The position numbers and the translations under genes are program-made. This document shows positions 10,837 to 21,649 of a stretch of DNA of 64,000 nucleotides, one piece after another (within the stretch, counting starts at the first letter, position 1; each line of letters begins with the position of its first letter). The stretch covers positions 1,870,507 through 1,934,506 of the forward strand of contig NW_006921539.1 in assembly GCF_000340215.1 (NCBI RefSeq). The letters run 5' to 3'. Source of the DNA: Pseudocercospora fijiensis CIRAD86 (Eukaryota > Ascomycota > Dothideomycetes > Mycosphaerellales > Mycosphaerellaceae). The notes beneath the pieces were generated by a model. The model did no database searches and was not told the origin of the DNA. It saw only the letters and a program-made list of their open reading frames with translations.

Positions 10837-12507
10837 ATGGTGATCTTCCGTATGGCTCACACAGAGGTGCCTTCTGCATTAAGAGTCAGCTCGGACAGTC
10901 ACTTAAGTGCACACGAATACAACGAGACAGAAGGTCTCACCGAAAGTCTACTCGACAACGCCGAAAAGCAAGCTCGACAGAACGATGCACAAACCCCTCT
11001 ACGGCAACAGCTTGAAAGAAAGCTAGCATTCATACTTCGCCCTATAAACAGATGGTGTCGAAGAGCAGGGACTGTTCTGCCGCTGCTCAAGAGTTCGACA
11101 AGACCAAGTACTGGCAGTGAAGACATCATCACTGCTGCCGGGAAACCCAAGTCTACTGAAAGAGCCGCCACTGCGTATCTTGATGGTCTCAGAGGAGTTG
11201 CAGCTTTGTGTGTGGTGTTCACCCACGTAGAGGAATGGGCGCAGAATGACTACAATGGGAATCTTGACAGGCTCCGAAAGCCTTGGGGCTGGAAAGAGCA
11301 GCATCTCTTGGCCTGCTGGCCTATGCTTCGTTTCATTTTCACTGGAGGAGGATTTGCGGTGGCCTTGTTTTTTATCATGTCTGGTTACGTCCTGTCAAAC
11401 AAGCCATACAAGCTCATCATGGCCAGGGACAGATGCGCACAGCAATCACTCTCCAATATCATCTCATCTGCAGTATTCCGCCGCTGGTTCCGGTTATTCA
11501 TTCCGATCTTCGCGGTTAACTTCCTCTGGGTTTCGATCTGGTATCTACTGGGCATCCATAATACCGCCCGACCGGAGACTGATCATCTTCCACTTAAAGA
11601 GACATGGTCGGCTGAACTGATCAGACTCAGAAACGTCATGATCGAATTGTCGAGCTTCTTTGGTCCGCAAGATAGGGAAAGATTCAGGATCTATAATCCT
11701 CCTACCTGGACGATTCCAGACGAGTTCCGCGGAAGCATGGTGGTATACGTGACGATTACCTCCTTGGCACAATTCACGTCACGATCTCGTCTTTTCTGCG
11801 AGGTCATTCTCTGCACCTACCTCTGGTATCTCAAGCTGACTCCATTGGTCTTGTTTGTTATTGGCATGATAATGTGCCACATAGACGCACTCCTACGCAC
11901 ATCGAACTTCCCGACCCTCCCTTCCATCCGTTTCCCAGGCAAGAAGTGGTTATGGATGCTTTGGTATCTGCCTCTACTCTTGGGGATCTACCTCGGCGGC
12001 GGTTCGGAAGGCGACCAAGACCTTGCGACATGGAGACGATATCATGCTGTTGGGGCGACCCTAACCATGATCGCGGTACCAAATCTTCCCTGGTGTAAGT
12101 CGCTCTTGGAGTCAAGATTTTGCCTCTTCCTCGGGCGAATCTCCTATTCACTATATCTGACGCATCTTCCTGTACTCTGGGTCATTGGAGGCCGTATATA
12201 TGCAGCCTTCGGACGATTTCGTGGCAAGCCTGAGCTCTACGGAGCATGGGCAAACCTGGTGCCGCTTCCTGCCTATGGGCCTGTCGGGATGGAGATCAAT
12301 GTTGTGGTGCCAACGATATTCTTCGTTGTGCTGGCATTTGGTGTTGCTGAGCTCGCAACACGATTCATTGACGATCCGAGTGTCAAGTTCGCACAATGGC
12401 TGTATCGGAAAGGGACTACCACATTGAAGGAGGAACCCAGCCTTCTCCCGGTACAAGTCGATCTTAATGCCTACCCTGGGACTTCTCGAGTAGCTAATTC
12501 GGCGTGA
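10837..12507 (+). CDS. Acyltransferase-3 family membrane protein (copy A)
   Basis: A single exon of 556 residues. After a polar N-terminus of about 110 residues comes AYLDGLRGVAALCVVFTH, the entry motif of acyltransferase-3 (PF01757; OafA/NodX-like), with the His that is probably catalytic. Further hallmarks are FIMSGYVLS (about 180), FRRWFRLFIPIF (about 210) and SYSLYLTHLPVLWVIGG (about 435). About ten hydrophobic helices are visible. The family transfers acetyl or other acyl groups across a membrane onto carbohydrates or lipids. It starts the glycan-gene block and has a paralogue at 56722-58272. An in-frame second Met (10852) is an alternative start. Confidence 0.9.
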   Translation: MVIFRMAHTEVPSALRVSSDSHLSAHEYNETEGLTESLLDNAEKQARQNDAQTPLRQQLERKLAFILRPINRWCRRAGTVLPLLKSSTRPSTGSEDIITAAGKPKSTERAATAYLDGLRGVAALCVVFTHVEEWAQNDYNGNLDRLRKPWGWKEQHLLACWPMLRFIFTGGGFAVALFFIMSGYVLSNKPYKLIMARDRCAQQSLSNIISSAVFRRWFRLFIPIFAVNFLWVSIWYLLGIHNTARPETDHLPLKETWSAELIRLRNVMIELSSFFGPQDRERFRIYNPPTWTIPDEFRGSMVVYVTITSLAQFTSRSRLFCEVILCTYLWYLKLTPLVLFVIGMIMCHIDALLRTSNFPTLPSIRFPGKKWLWMLWYLPLLLGIYLGGGSEGDQDLATWRRYHAVGATLTMIAVPNLPWCKSLLESRFCLFLGRISYSLYLTHLPVLWVIGGRIYAAFGRFRGKPELYGAWANLVPLPAYGPVGMEINVVVPTIFFVVLAFGVAELATRFIDDPSVKFAQWLYRKGTTTLKEEPSLLPVQVDLNAYPGTSRVANSA

Positions 12508-12671
12508 AATACATCGAGCGTGATCTGGTTTGCAGCGTTCGTGTTCAGCATCTGAGATTAAATGGAGCTCCCGAGAGAAGGATTATCATAACAATGAACC
12601 TTTGATGCAATATCTTTCATAATGCTTCTTAATTTGACGCATCTATCTCGCGGAGAATGCAGCATGTCGCG

Positions 12672-13074
12672 TCATGGATTCTTATCCCCAACATCGCTAG
12701 GATTCATCACGAAAGCCTTATACGGTATACCTCGTAAGACCCGGTGTGGATCCGCAGCCGGTCGCTGCACCTCTGGCTTGAAGGAAACTTTTGAGTACTC
12801 GTTGATCAACTTGCGCGTACAGCACGAAACGGCCTGTGCGAAAAAGGATGTTAGTCGTATCCATCGCTTTCCATCACTCACCCTGGCAAACCTACCGCTC
12901 GTGTGAGATATCGATCTCGGAAGGTGGCTAAGTTGTTCGCGATAATCTTATCCGCCTGCAAGATGTTAGCTTATAGTTGTCAAATTTTGTAGGAGACGAG
13001 GGCCGCTCTCTGAGCAGTCGTTCGCCTGGTCTATATATACGTACCTCGTCCGGATGTGCGAGGTAGAACTCATG
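12672..13074 (-). CDS. Unrecognised spliced gene, 3' part
   Basis: Three minus-strand exon pieces join cleanly. The first is about 13074-13045 (HEFYLAHPDE), the second 12955-12896 (ADKIIANNLATFRDRYLTRA) and the third 12833-12672, ending GDKNP-stop. The introns are 12956-13044 (GTACGT..TTGCAG, branch GCTAAC) and 12834-12895 (GTAGGT..CGCACAG, branch GACTAAC). The strong splice signals and continuous frame argue that this is real. A stop lies in frame just upstream of the first piece with no ATG, so a further exon is missing; candidate coding sequence runs up to about 13440 (for example a frame with ALTMGDKTVMP). I do not recognise the product. Confidence 0.45.
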
Positions 13075-13716
13075 TATCAAAATTTGGAATCAACCAGTGT
13101 CTCTGTTGCGCATCATCTGTCAACAAGCGATTGACAGTCCCCACTGTATCAGTTCCATTTTCCGTCGGCATCACAGTCTTGTCGCCCATAGTCAGAGCAA
13201 TCTCGACCGTCGTCGGAAGGACTTCGCCAGCAGCTGTCGCACTTTCCAGCGCGCGATGTAAAAGGTACCGGGAATCGCTCGGTCAGGATGTCACAGGCAG
13301 TGGACAAGACGGGAGCATCGGTTGCGGTTGCGTGGCTCCCTCCGTTGAGGAGAAAAATGAATTGTACAACACTCAGGCCTGCGAGTAGATAGCAGATACG
13401 CTTCGCTTCCAACTCGCCGCAGACTCCATTGTCCAAGCCGCCATGCGAGGTCAGCCATGGCTGGAGCTATCGCTATCGCCAGTCAGCCACAAAGGCTTCT
13501 AGGGAAGTGGACGCCGGATGAGCTGCGGGTGCCCTGCAAGTTGGTAAGGAGGATTGATGAAGCTTCCACGTTAAGTTAGCTCCTCTCGCTTAGAGGTAGC
13601 CACGACTTCTGTCACTCGACTTATCTTTGGTAAGTTTCTCGAGTCTCGACTGCATTCGCCTGGATCCGTTTAGCACATGACAATAACACTACAGTAATGC
13701 TGTCTCAAGTCTTGCC
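13075..13716. other. Possible 5' exons of the upstream minus-strand gene, then promoter region
   Basis: Minus-strand frames between 13440 and 13100 look partly coding but I could not settle their splicing. From 13450 to 13716 nothing is seen except the 5' flank of the following glycosyltransferase. Confidence 0.35.
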
Positions 13717-13740
13717 CGCCCCGCCCCGCCCCGCCCCGGG
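13717..13740. promoter_or_regulatory. GC-box cluster upstream of PLOD-like glycosyltransferase A
   Basis: Four tandem CCCGC/CCCCG units end 58 bp before the start codon. C-rich boxes of this kind fit C2H2 zinc-finger sites such as fungal CreA-type (SYGGRG) sites. Similar G-rich units precede the paralogous gene at 21434-21465. Regulatory function is inferred. Confidence 0.4.
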
Positions 13741-13797
13741 TGGCAGCTCTTTGTGCTCAGTGCTCAGTCCTGACTTCCTTTCAATGCATTGCTGGCC

Positions 13798-15270
13798 ATG
13801 GCGGACTACGTACAACGCTTTACGAAATCACTCACTCGTCGTCTTCAAGTCCGCCGCGTGAGATTCGACGAGCAGAACCTGAAATACGATGAGAAGAAAC
13901 ACGATCTGATCCCAAACCACAATCACTCGCCCCGGCCACGCAATGCCAACGACACGTTCCTGGAGAAGAGACCTGTTCTTGCGGTGCTGGTTGCATTAGC
14001 AACATTATTCGCCATTCTGGTATTGCGTTCTTGCCTCACAGTGCCACTTGAGCAATATGAGGCGTCAAGTGGTGCTGGCCAACGATATATGCAATTGGTC
14101 ATACCCATCAACCGGAAATCTGATGTCGACCTCTGCAAGACGATCCTCTCCGCTCAGGTGCTGAATTATCCCGTCCCAGTCATTGTGCCATGGGGCAACT
14201 CGTCAGATGGCACTCCTGTTGCGAAGAGGAAACGTATGTACAACAAGGTCGCTCGTATATATGCATATCTCAGTACTTTGCCACCGGAGGCAGAAGATGC
14301 TGTAACCGTACTGCTCGATGGTCCCGATTCGTGGTTCCAGCTGCGGCCAGACATGTTACTGCAGGCCTACTATCGAATTCTCCGACGGCAAAACCGAAAG
14401 CTCTGGAAGACTTTCGGGGACGAGATCGAGCAAAAGGTCATATTTTCTGCCTACCACGACTGCGGCTCAAGGAACGCAGATGATGCCGTCTGTCAAGCTG
14501 TCCCAGATGCTCCATACGAGGGTGGGCCGCGGTTTTTGGGCCATGGAGCTGTGGTTGGTCAAGCCAAGGATATTCGTGAGATTGTTCGGCGTGCTTTGGA
14601 CAAGCTGGAGTTGGCACCGAACGCCCCTCCAAAGCTCTTGCCAGTATACACGGAGGTTTTTGGGGAGCAGGAGGCACGACGCAAACGAATCCAGCAGAGT
14701 CCAACCCACAATGACTTAGCTGCCGAGCTTGGGATAGGGCTTGATTATTACAATGAGCTCGGGCTTTCAGTGTCAGCAGAGACTATTCCCAACTGGCAAA
14801 CTCCTCGAAAACTACTACGCGAGCTCGAGTCCACCATGCCACCCTACTGGACCGTTTCTGGTCGGGAGCCTGGTCTTCCTCATGACACACCTTGGGCGGA
14901 CGTCAAACTCCTCACAGGCTACAACAATTCTCTTCCAGCAATGATCCATCACTGGCCGACTGTCGCTCTTGGTGGAAAAGACGCCACGGGCAATCGAAAG
15001 ACCTGGTGGAGCGATCTCTGGTTGGCGGAACATGCTCGTGCGCTCTTCACCGCTTCAGAGCGACTTCCTAGCACTGTCGTTGCCCAGGTCCAGGACGACA
15101 AAGGCGAGGACTTACTTTTTTGGAACCGGCAGCCCAATCACAATCGAATGGGTGCCTGGACGCCTGAGTGGAAGTTCTCGTATTGGTCGGACATGTGCGG
15201 GAGAGATGAGCAGTGGATGGAGGTCTTTAGAGACGAGGCTGGACCTTGGAAGAGGACTGACTTTTTCTGA
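13798..15270 (+). CDS. PLOD-like glycosyltransferase, type II membrane protein (copy A)
   Basis: A single exon of about 490 residues. The ATG at 13798 sits in GGCCATGGC, a strong context. A basic cytoplasmic tail of about 57 residues precedes one membrane anchor (VLAVLVALATLFAILVL), so it is probably Golgi-resident. The luminal part opens with a strand and a VDLCKTILSAQVLNYPVPVIVPWG segment. TVLLDGPDSWFQLRP near residue 170 corresponds to the DxxD-type metal/nucleotide-sugar site of the procollagen-lysine glucosyltransferase (PLOD) fold. It lacks a hydroxylase domain. The equivalent of the first Asp is followed by Gly-Pro-Asp rather than the Ala-Phe-Asp seen in copy B (21650-23119). Donor and acceptor are unknown. 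Confidence 0.75.
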   Translation: MADYVQRFTKSLTRRLQVRRVRFDEQNLKYDEKKHDLIPNHNHSPRPRNANDTFLEKRPVLAVLVALATLFAILVLRSCLTVPLEQYEASSGAGQRYMQLVIPINRKSDVDLCKTILSAQVLNYPVPVIVPWGNSSDGTPVAKRKRMYNKVARIYAYLSTLPPEAEDAVTVLLDGPDSWFQLRPDMLLQAYYRILRRQNRKLWKTFGDEIEQKVIFSAYHDCGSRNADDAVCQAVPDAPYEGGPRFLGHGAVVGQAKDIREIVRRALDKLELAPNAPPKLLPVYTEVFGEQEARRKRIQQSPTHNDLAAELGIGLDYYNELGLSVSAETIPNWQTPRKLLRELESTMPPYWTVSGREPGLPHDTPWADVKLLTGYNNSLPAMIHHWPTVALGGKDATGNRKTWWSDLWLAEHARALFTASERLPSTVVAQVQDDKGEDLLFWNRQPNHNRMGAWTPEWKFSYWSDMCGRDEQWMEVFRDEAGPWKRTDFF

Positions 15271-15540
15271 TGGGGTCGAGCATGCTAGCTGGCGTTATTT
15301 TTTCCAAGGCGTTGGATCTGTCTTTACTTAGACTAGGTACATGTCGAATCATGCGGCGTTTGACCCGTTCAGAAATTCAATCAATCATCACAATTGACAT
15401 GTATCCTCTACACTTGGTTTTTCCCAAATCGCAACATTTACAGATGCAAAGTTTGTGTCACATCTAGTATCTCTAAGAACCCCCATCCCCAACTCCATGC
15501 TCGTAAATGAAAACGTGCATATATATATTTCGCTCCATTC

Positions 15541-17399
15541 TCAAGGCTCTTTACCCGTATCTACAACATCCTCCTGGTCGACCTTCTTCTCGCCATCCTC
15601 GGAAGCTTTCGTCGCTTCCGGTGCCGCAGTCGAATCCGTCGCTGCAGTCTCTGTCAAGGTAGCGGTTGCTGATTGCGTCTCCACGGCTTCGGACTTTGTT
15701 ATCGGTGTCTCTGCAGCTTTGGCTTCCCCAGTCCTCATCGCAGCTACAACCTCGGTCGCTTCAAGGTTGTCCGACTTCGGGCTTGCAGCCTTCTGCTCCA
15801 CCGCCGCCGCTTGTGTCTGGGTTGACTGCTTCTCTACTTCAGTCGAAGTTGGTAGTATTTCTGTTGCTGCTGTTGTTGCTGCTTGAGTCGACTGTGTCTG
15901 AGGAACAGCTGGAGCTGGATTTCCCGCCGCAACTTTATCTTCGCTCGGTGCATTCGCCTTTGGCATTGTTTTCTTCTCCGTATTCTCTTTCAGGATCTTA
16001 ATGTTGTCCGGCTTGTCCTTGATTTTCTTCAAATCCTTGAGAGCAAGTTCTTTCTGCTTCTCAAGTTTTGGCGGCGAGCCGTTATCCTGCTTCTTGTCCG
16101 GATTGTCTTGTGCTGCAGGTGGAATCTGGCCTTCCGATGGCCCATCCTCTTTCTTCTCTTCCTTCATGGGCTTCTGTGCCGCATCGGCCTTAGCTTTCGC
16201 GAGCTTCTTTTCTTTCGCATCGTCAATGCGTTTCAACTCGATCATCTTCAGCTGCTCGTCTTCCGGCAAAGAGTTGTAGAAGGCAACGTTGGAATCCCAG
16301 AGCGCGACACACTCTGCGTCCCAATTGCACTTTTCGATCTCGTCGTAGACTGGATGCTTGAAGCGCTGGTGCTTGTCTGTCCAAGAAGAAGCATGGAAGT
16401 GGTGCTTGACGAGTGCTCGGCTGCCCTTGTGATTTCCTGATCTTGAATGCCCTGTTCCCGCAGCAAACGCCTCTGACGGTAAGACCAGAACTCCTCCGAC
16501 TAACTGAGAGTCGACCAGATCGTGAAAATCACTCCATTGGATGTCTTCGCCCTCAGAGATCGACATCTCTGCCAAGATCGCAGCTGTGAAAGCAGAAGGA
16601 CCAGTACCACTCAGCACTTCATCAAAGTCCAAGTGCAGCTCTGCCACGGTCTTGCCCTGTTCTGCAGCAAGTCGATGCAACCAGACCATAATATTCTCAA
16701 TGAGTCGCATCATTACTGGCAATCCAGGCTTGCACATGAAAGTCCACTGACAGAAGGACGCGGCTTTGCTGCCGAGCACTGTAAGGTGTAGGGTTAGCAT
16801 TTTGAAGAAAGCCGCCTTCCATTCCTCTTGCACATACCAGGATGATTCGCAAGATCGGGTTCATCGGTTTCAATGCCTATGACCATATCGACATCGCGGG
16901 CGTCAAATCTCTTTGGAATGAAAGTCCGGATGGGTTGAATGTCCTCGACATCGATGTCGGCCCATAATCCCCCATCAACATACATGATAATGTAGCGAAG
17001 TAAATCTGCTTGGATGATCTTGAGATTGTCATTCAAGTCTTTGTAAGTCTGAACGATGTCCGGCCTACAGAGGCCTTGTGGCCCACATCCGAATGCTTCC
17101 TCGACATATGGGATCGCGCTGTAGTCGGTCAACAACTCGTATCGATGGCTTGGATTTTTCCTGGCCCAGGTTCGCGCTCGATCAAGATCGCGCTCCTCGA
17201 AGTGTAAGGCGTCGACCTTCCATGATTGCCAGATTTTTGCGGGTATCTTGTCCAACTTCGGAATGACTGGCCGTTGTATTCTGATGAAGATTTGCTGTGA
17301 GGATACAAATAGGAAGGCAGTTAAGACGAATACCGATAGCATACGACATCTTCCACTAAACTCGTCGGCGTAGGAGCGTCTGTGATTCTTGATCCCCAT
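15541..17399 (-). CDS. GT32 (OCH1-like) glycosyltransferase with long low-complexity tail
   Basis: Two minus-strand exons, 17399-16838 and 16778-15541, about 599 residues. The 59-bp intron 16779-16837 has GTATGT, GCTAACC and TTACAG. A short cytoplasmic end and one signal-anchor (about residues 19-36) are followed by IPAKIWQSWK, the start of the glycosyltransferase-sugar (DXD) domain. YVDGGLWADIDVEDI (about 138-152) holds the DXD metal site of family 32 (OCH1, inositol-phosphoceramide mannosyltransferases). The catalytic part ends at about residue 350. The last 250 residues are Lys/Glu-rich and then Ala/Thr/Ser-rich, probably disordered, and unusual for the family. It points towards, and ends 271 bp from, PLOD-like copy A. 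Confidence 0.88.
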
Positions 17400-18102
17400 G
17401 GTCGCTACGATCGCGTGGTGCTTGTCGAAAGATCTTGAAATGACGAAATGTCGTGCTCAATGGAATTCGATTGCACACGCACCGCCGGCAGAAGTCTTCG
17501 CATCCGACACTGTCACAGGCCTCAGACTTCTGCTCTTCAAGAAGACCAGATTCGCATAAGGTGGTGAATCAGGAAAAGACTAAGCCGCACATCACTCGAA
17601 GCGGTCCAGGCTCGATCAAGAAACGTTCTCGAACACCGGATCAATCGATAAAAAGACGCTTCCCTGAATCAAGCTAGAATGCAGATTGGAGATCGGGGTC
17701 GATTCCGACCGCGCATTGAGCCGAGTGCCATCGCTTCTCCTGGCTCTTGCTGGTAGCTTGGACATTCAGCCACGCGCAACTATCGTGACCAGCACTCACA
17801 ATTGGCGAGGCGACTCAATAGACCCGGGACAGCAAGCCATGCCATGGTATATGTCCTGTTGTGGAATGTGCACGGAGAAACTCAGCCATTCATCTGGCTG
17901 GACCACGACGTCCGGCGAGGCCGATGTTTCAGCTGCTTCCAAGAATGATGTGCTTGCTGGAGGCGTACATTAGCATGTGATTGCTGGGGGCGTACATTAG
18001 CATGTGAACGCGGCTGTTGACCATGATACGCTGCGCGCGCTGATATGTTATCCAGGGTTCCGTCACACACTTCACGCCCGCTGATCGCGGGGTTTCCAGC
18101 TA
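17400..18102. other. Intergenic stretch with a 27-bp tandem duplication
   Basis: No gene seen. Two copies of a 27-bp unit that starts TTGCTGG and ends AGCATGTGA lie at 17954-17980 and 17981-18007 with one mismatch, about 95 bp before the pogo element. Confidence 0.75.
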
Positions 18103-18104
18103 TA

Positions 18105-18146
18105 CGTAAAATCGCTTTTTCTTAGTAGGCCACACGTAAAACTCGA
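18105..18146 (+). repeat. Left terminal inverted repeat of pogo-like element
   Basis: Exactly complementary to 21212-21253. ACGTAAAA occurs twice inside the repeat, which may be a double transposase binding site. Confidence 0.95.
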
Positions 18147-21100
18147 TAAGTGGTATATTCCAGTCCTATATAGATATCCAGGTAGGTGCAATATTGAACC
18201 GCGAGTCCAAATATAATATTAGCTAGTTTATCCGAGCGTGTAGTAGTCGTAGGACCTCGCTATCGCCATTTCTTATATAATCCTTAGCAGGCGCGTCCAC
18301 CTCATTCTAAAGCGTGTATTCCTCGTGTTCCTCCTGTTTCTTATGTTCTACTATACGGATCGTATATAAAACTCGGTATAGGGCGTAAAAGGGGCAAAAA
18401 GGTAAAGAGGGTGCGGGCCGAGCGGTTAACCGAGACAGAGAGGGTAGAGAGGGTAGTAGAACGCGTCGTTTCGAAGTACCACGAATTAGAGGCTAAATCG
18501 GATAAGAAGAAGGTTAGCATTCGAGCGCTTTATAAGAGTAAGAAGGCAACTAGCCTATATTCTCGTATTTACTAGCGGTTAAGAGGCCGTAGATCGCTAT
18601 TTAATCGTCTATTAACTAACACTAAACTAGACGAGTCTTAAGAGCTAGCGCTAGCGGATTATTGTCGAGAGAGGGACGTAATAGGTATGTTCTTGCTAGT
18701 AGCGTTAATCGTTATCGTAGCGATAGAGATGCTAGTTAGCCTATTGCTAGAGGGGACGCCGAAGGATACAATACCGCCATTTAGTATAGACTAGGCCGAC
18801 CGCTTTCTAAAGCGCTATAGACTTAGCAAAGTCAAGTCTAAGCCGATTAAGGTGCAGCGGAAGGAGGCTTACGACCCTTCTACGATAAGGAGTTAGTTTA
18901 ACCGCTTTAAGGCGATAATTTCGCGACTAGGTATAAAGCCGCGGAATATATAGAATTTCGATAAGACTAGCTTCCGAGTTGGAATAGGTAGCAACGAGTA
19001 TGTCGTTACAATAGATACGAAGCGGCGCGCCTAGACCGAATGTAATAGCAACCGTACGTATATAACTGTCGTCGAGACCGTTAATGCCTTCGGTAAGGTA
19101 GTAGATTATTAGTTGATTGTAAAAGGTATAATAGTCTAAGAACGGTAGGTGCCGAAGGAAGGTAAGTCTATTGCTACTGCCTAAGGCAAGAACGACGTCA
19201 CCTGCTAACTAATACACCCTCGTTCTTAGGTAAGAACAACTTCTTAATCACTGTTAATAAGTCTAGATATATAACCGACGACACTGTAATGCACTATATC
19301 CGCTAGTTTAAGCGGAAGATAAGGCCTAAAGATCTAGAAGAATGGAGGGTGCTTCTATGCGACAATTACGGCTCCTACTGCTTTAAGGAGTTTGCAGCCT
19401 TTGCAAAGCGGCATAAGATTCAACTATAGGGCCTATAACTATACACTTTACACTTTATACAGCCGTTAGATGTTATCCTGTTCTAGGTGTATAAACTGAG
19501 GCATAGGCAAGCAGTATTAGAGGCTACACACCGTAGTATTAGTGAATTCGGAATACCTAAGTTTATCGAGGCGCTCTCGGCTATTCGTAGTAAGACGTTT
19601 ACCTCTTACAATATAAGGTTAGCATTTCGGAAGACAGGCATATTCCCAATTAATAGGGAGGTCCCTTATAGGCATATTCGAGATTAGTATAGAGCTACTA
19701 ACTATAACTAGAACTAGCAAACAATTGAGGGCGAATTAGCATAGGAAGAAGTCCGCTATAATGAATCGCTAGCAATAGCGGAGGTCGCTTAGTAGGAGCA
19801 TATCGCGTCGGTTAAGCAACAACGTTCCGTAGAGCCTACCATTATCGATCTAGAAGGCTAGGCTTACGCCAATAGTCGCTACTACCTCGGGGATCTCGAA
19901 AACTTGATTACTTAGGGCATACTATCGTTACCCCCTACGCTACCTTAGCGAACACCGACACCCGAACTGCCGCAATAGCTCCTTAATACTACGACTAGCC
20001 CTCGTACGATTAAGGCGTCTCGTAGTACTATATAAGCTCGTAAGGACTTCCGACGTTCTTATCTAAAACTAGCCCTATAGGGTATCGATCCTATATTACT
20101 ATTATTCAACCTATTTTCCTTGTTACCTACAAAGCAAGCAGAAGAAGCCTATACTATCTCAGTTGACGCGGCTATCTATAAAGGCGAGGAATACAAGCGT
20201 AAATACCAGTCTACGAGCATTGTTAAGCGAGCAAAGAAGCGACAGAAGGAGCAGCCTAATCGGCTTATAAGGGCAGGTACTATTAAGGCGAATGAATTAC
20301 GCTTACAAGTTACACAATAAGACAAGGACATAGCTAATAATAACCGCCGCAAGATGCTACAAGAGGTACAGAATGCCGTCGAGAGGGCACGCTTATATCG
20401 GCTTAAGTGTAGTAAGGCCTTCCGTATCGTATTTAATAACAATAGCAAGACTAAGTAGACAGACGTCGAGCTTTAGTCTATCGATAAGCCGCTACGGCGT
20501 ATCTTCGATAGGCGGCTTCTCACTGCCGACAACAACACCTTAAAGAAGACCGGCGATCCATATGCGACTATTCTTAATAGCTATAAGCGCGGCACTGATA
20601 TAACTAACAGCGGCGACGTTAGCTACTATTAGAGCTAGACAAGGACACTACTACTGCCGACTCGCACTTGCGACTACGAAGAAGGCGATATTCTAGTATA
20701 GACCGTTAAGCCGAGGCGACTGCTAAATAGCCTATTCGCGTAAGAGCCTAACACTCGATCGGACTAGTTATAATAAGACGAGGCGCTGCTTAATAAAGAT
20801 ACTATATATACTGTAATATAGCCTCATTTAGTACCTCCTCGCCGCCGCTACGAGTCTATCTAAAGCAAGCGCTATTTCTACTACGCTCCGAAGAAATCGA
20901 ACCGTTACAAAGGCGCGGTCGCTAGCAGTAAGAACAACCCTATCAAATTAGAAGAGGTAGATAGTAGATATAGCAGTCAACTATTTACTTAGTAAGAAGA
21001 GGTAGCAGTTACATAATAGATATATAGGCCGACTAGTGAAGTGATTAACTATATAGTTGACGCGAGGTATGCGCGGAGGCCGACTTTTGGTCTATTCTAA

Positions 21101-21211
21101 CCGCCTACGGTCGCAATTTAGTCGCTAATATGCCGGAAATCTACTGCTTCTTAACCCTTATTGCACTTATATTCAGTTTCCCACTATATGTGCCCTATAA
21201 CATTACTATTG

Positions 21212-21253
21212 TCGAGTTTTACGTGTGGCCTACTAAGAAAAAGCGATTTTACG
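21212..21253 (-). repeat. Right terminal inverted repeat of pogo-like element
   Basis: Reverse complement of 18105-18146 without mismatch, followed by the TA duplication. Confidence 0.95.
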
Positions 21254-21433
21254 TATGGCTTAAATCCCCGAGCTGGGGCGAGGGGTGAAGTGGGCTGACG
21301 CAACCCCGGATAGTCGAGATGAAGGAGGCGTCAAGCCACTTCGAAGAGTCACGACCACGACTGGATGACGGCTGAGTGTTCGACCAAGGCAAAGGCAAAG
21401 GAGAGACAGCGCAAGCCACCGTCAGCCCATACA

Positions 21434-21465
21434 GCGGCGCGGGGCGGCGCGGGGCGGCGTGTCTC
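21434..21465. promoter_or_regulatory. GC-box cluster upstream of PLOD-like glycosyltransferase B
   Basis: Repeated GGGGCGGCGC units about 185 bp before the start of the second PLOD-like gene, the opposite strand polarity of the C-rich boxes at 13717-13740. They lie in the 396-bp region between the pogo element and the gene, which otherwise shows nothing. Function is inferred. Confidence 0.35.
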
Positions 21466-21649
21466 GGCAGAGCCGCTGAGCTTAGATCAAAGCTTAAGTA
21501 AGCTCTGGTGTGCTGTTTAACGGAGCTCCGTGACGAGCCGAGCAGCCCAAGCGAGCCAAGTTTTCTGTCCGCGTGTCTGAGCATCACGTAGCCCCTCCGT
21601 CGTTGTTGTAGGCCGATAGAATGCTGTCCAACACCCACTGAAGCCCACC

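Larger units (their letters stand above)
18105..21253 (+). mobile_element. Pogo/Fot1-like (Tc1/mariner) DNA transposon, RIP-degraded
   Basis: The ends are perfect 42-bp inverted repeats (18105-18146 and 21212-21253, starting CGTAAAATCGCTTTTTCTTA), flanked by TA on both sides (18103-18104, 21254-21255). The interior reads on the plus strand as a pogo-type transposase. An N-terminal HTH part (18430-18640) comes first, then a CENP-B-like region with ADRFLKRYR-type sequence. NFD..FRVGIG at 18950-18990 is the first DDE Asp, LLCDNYGSY at about 19350 the second, and FRKTGIFPIN near 19640 closes the domain. Many in-frame TAG codons stand where Gln or Trp is expected. At 3.15 kb it is longer than Fot1. 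No intact transposase remains. Confidence 0.9.

Noticed and set aside
15455..16440. Plus-strand hydrophobic frames opposite the GT32 gene
   Set aside because: They mirror the low-complexity Lys/Glu/Ala/Thr tail on the other strand; apparent membrane helices are a composition artefact.
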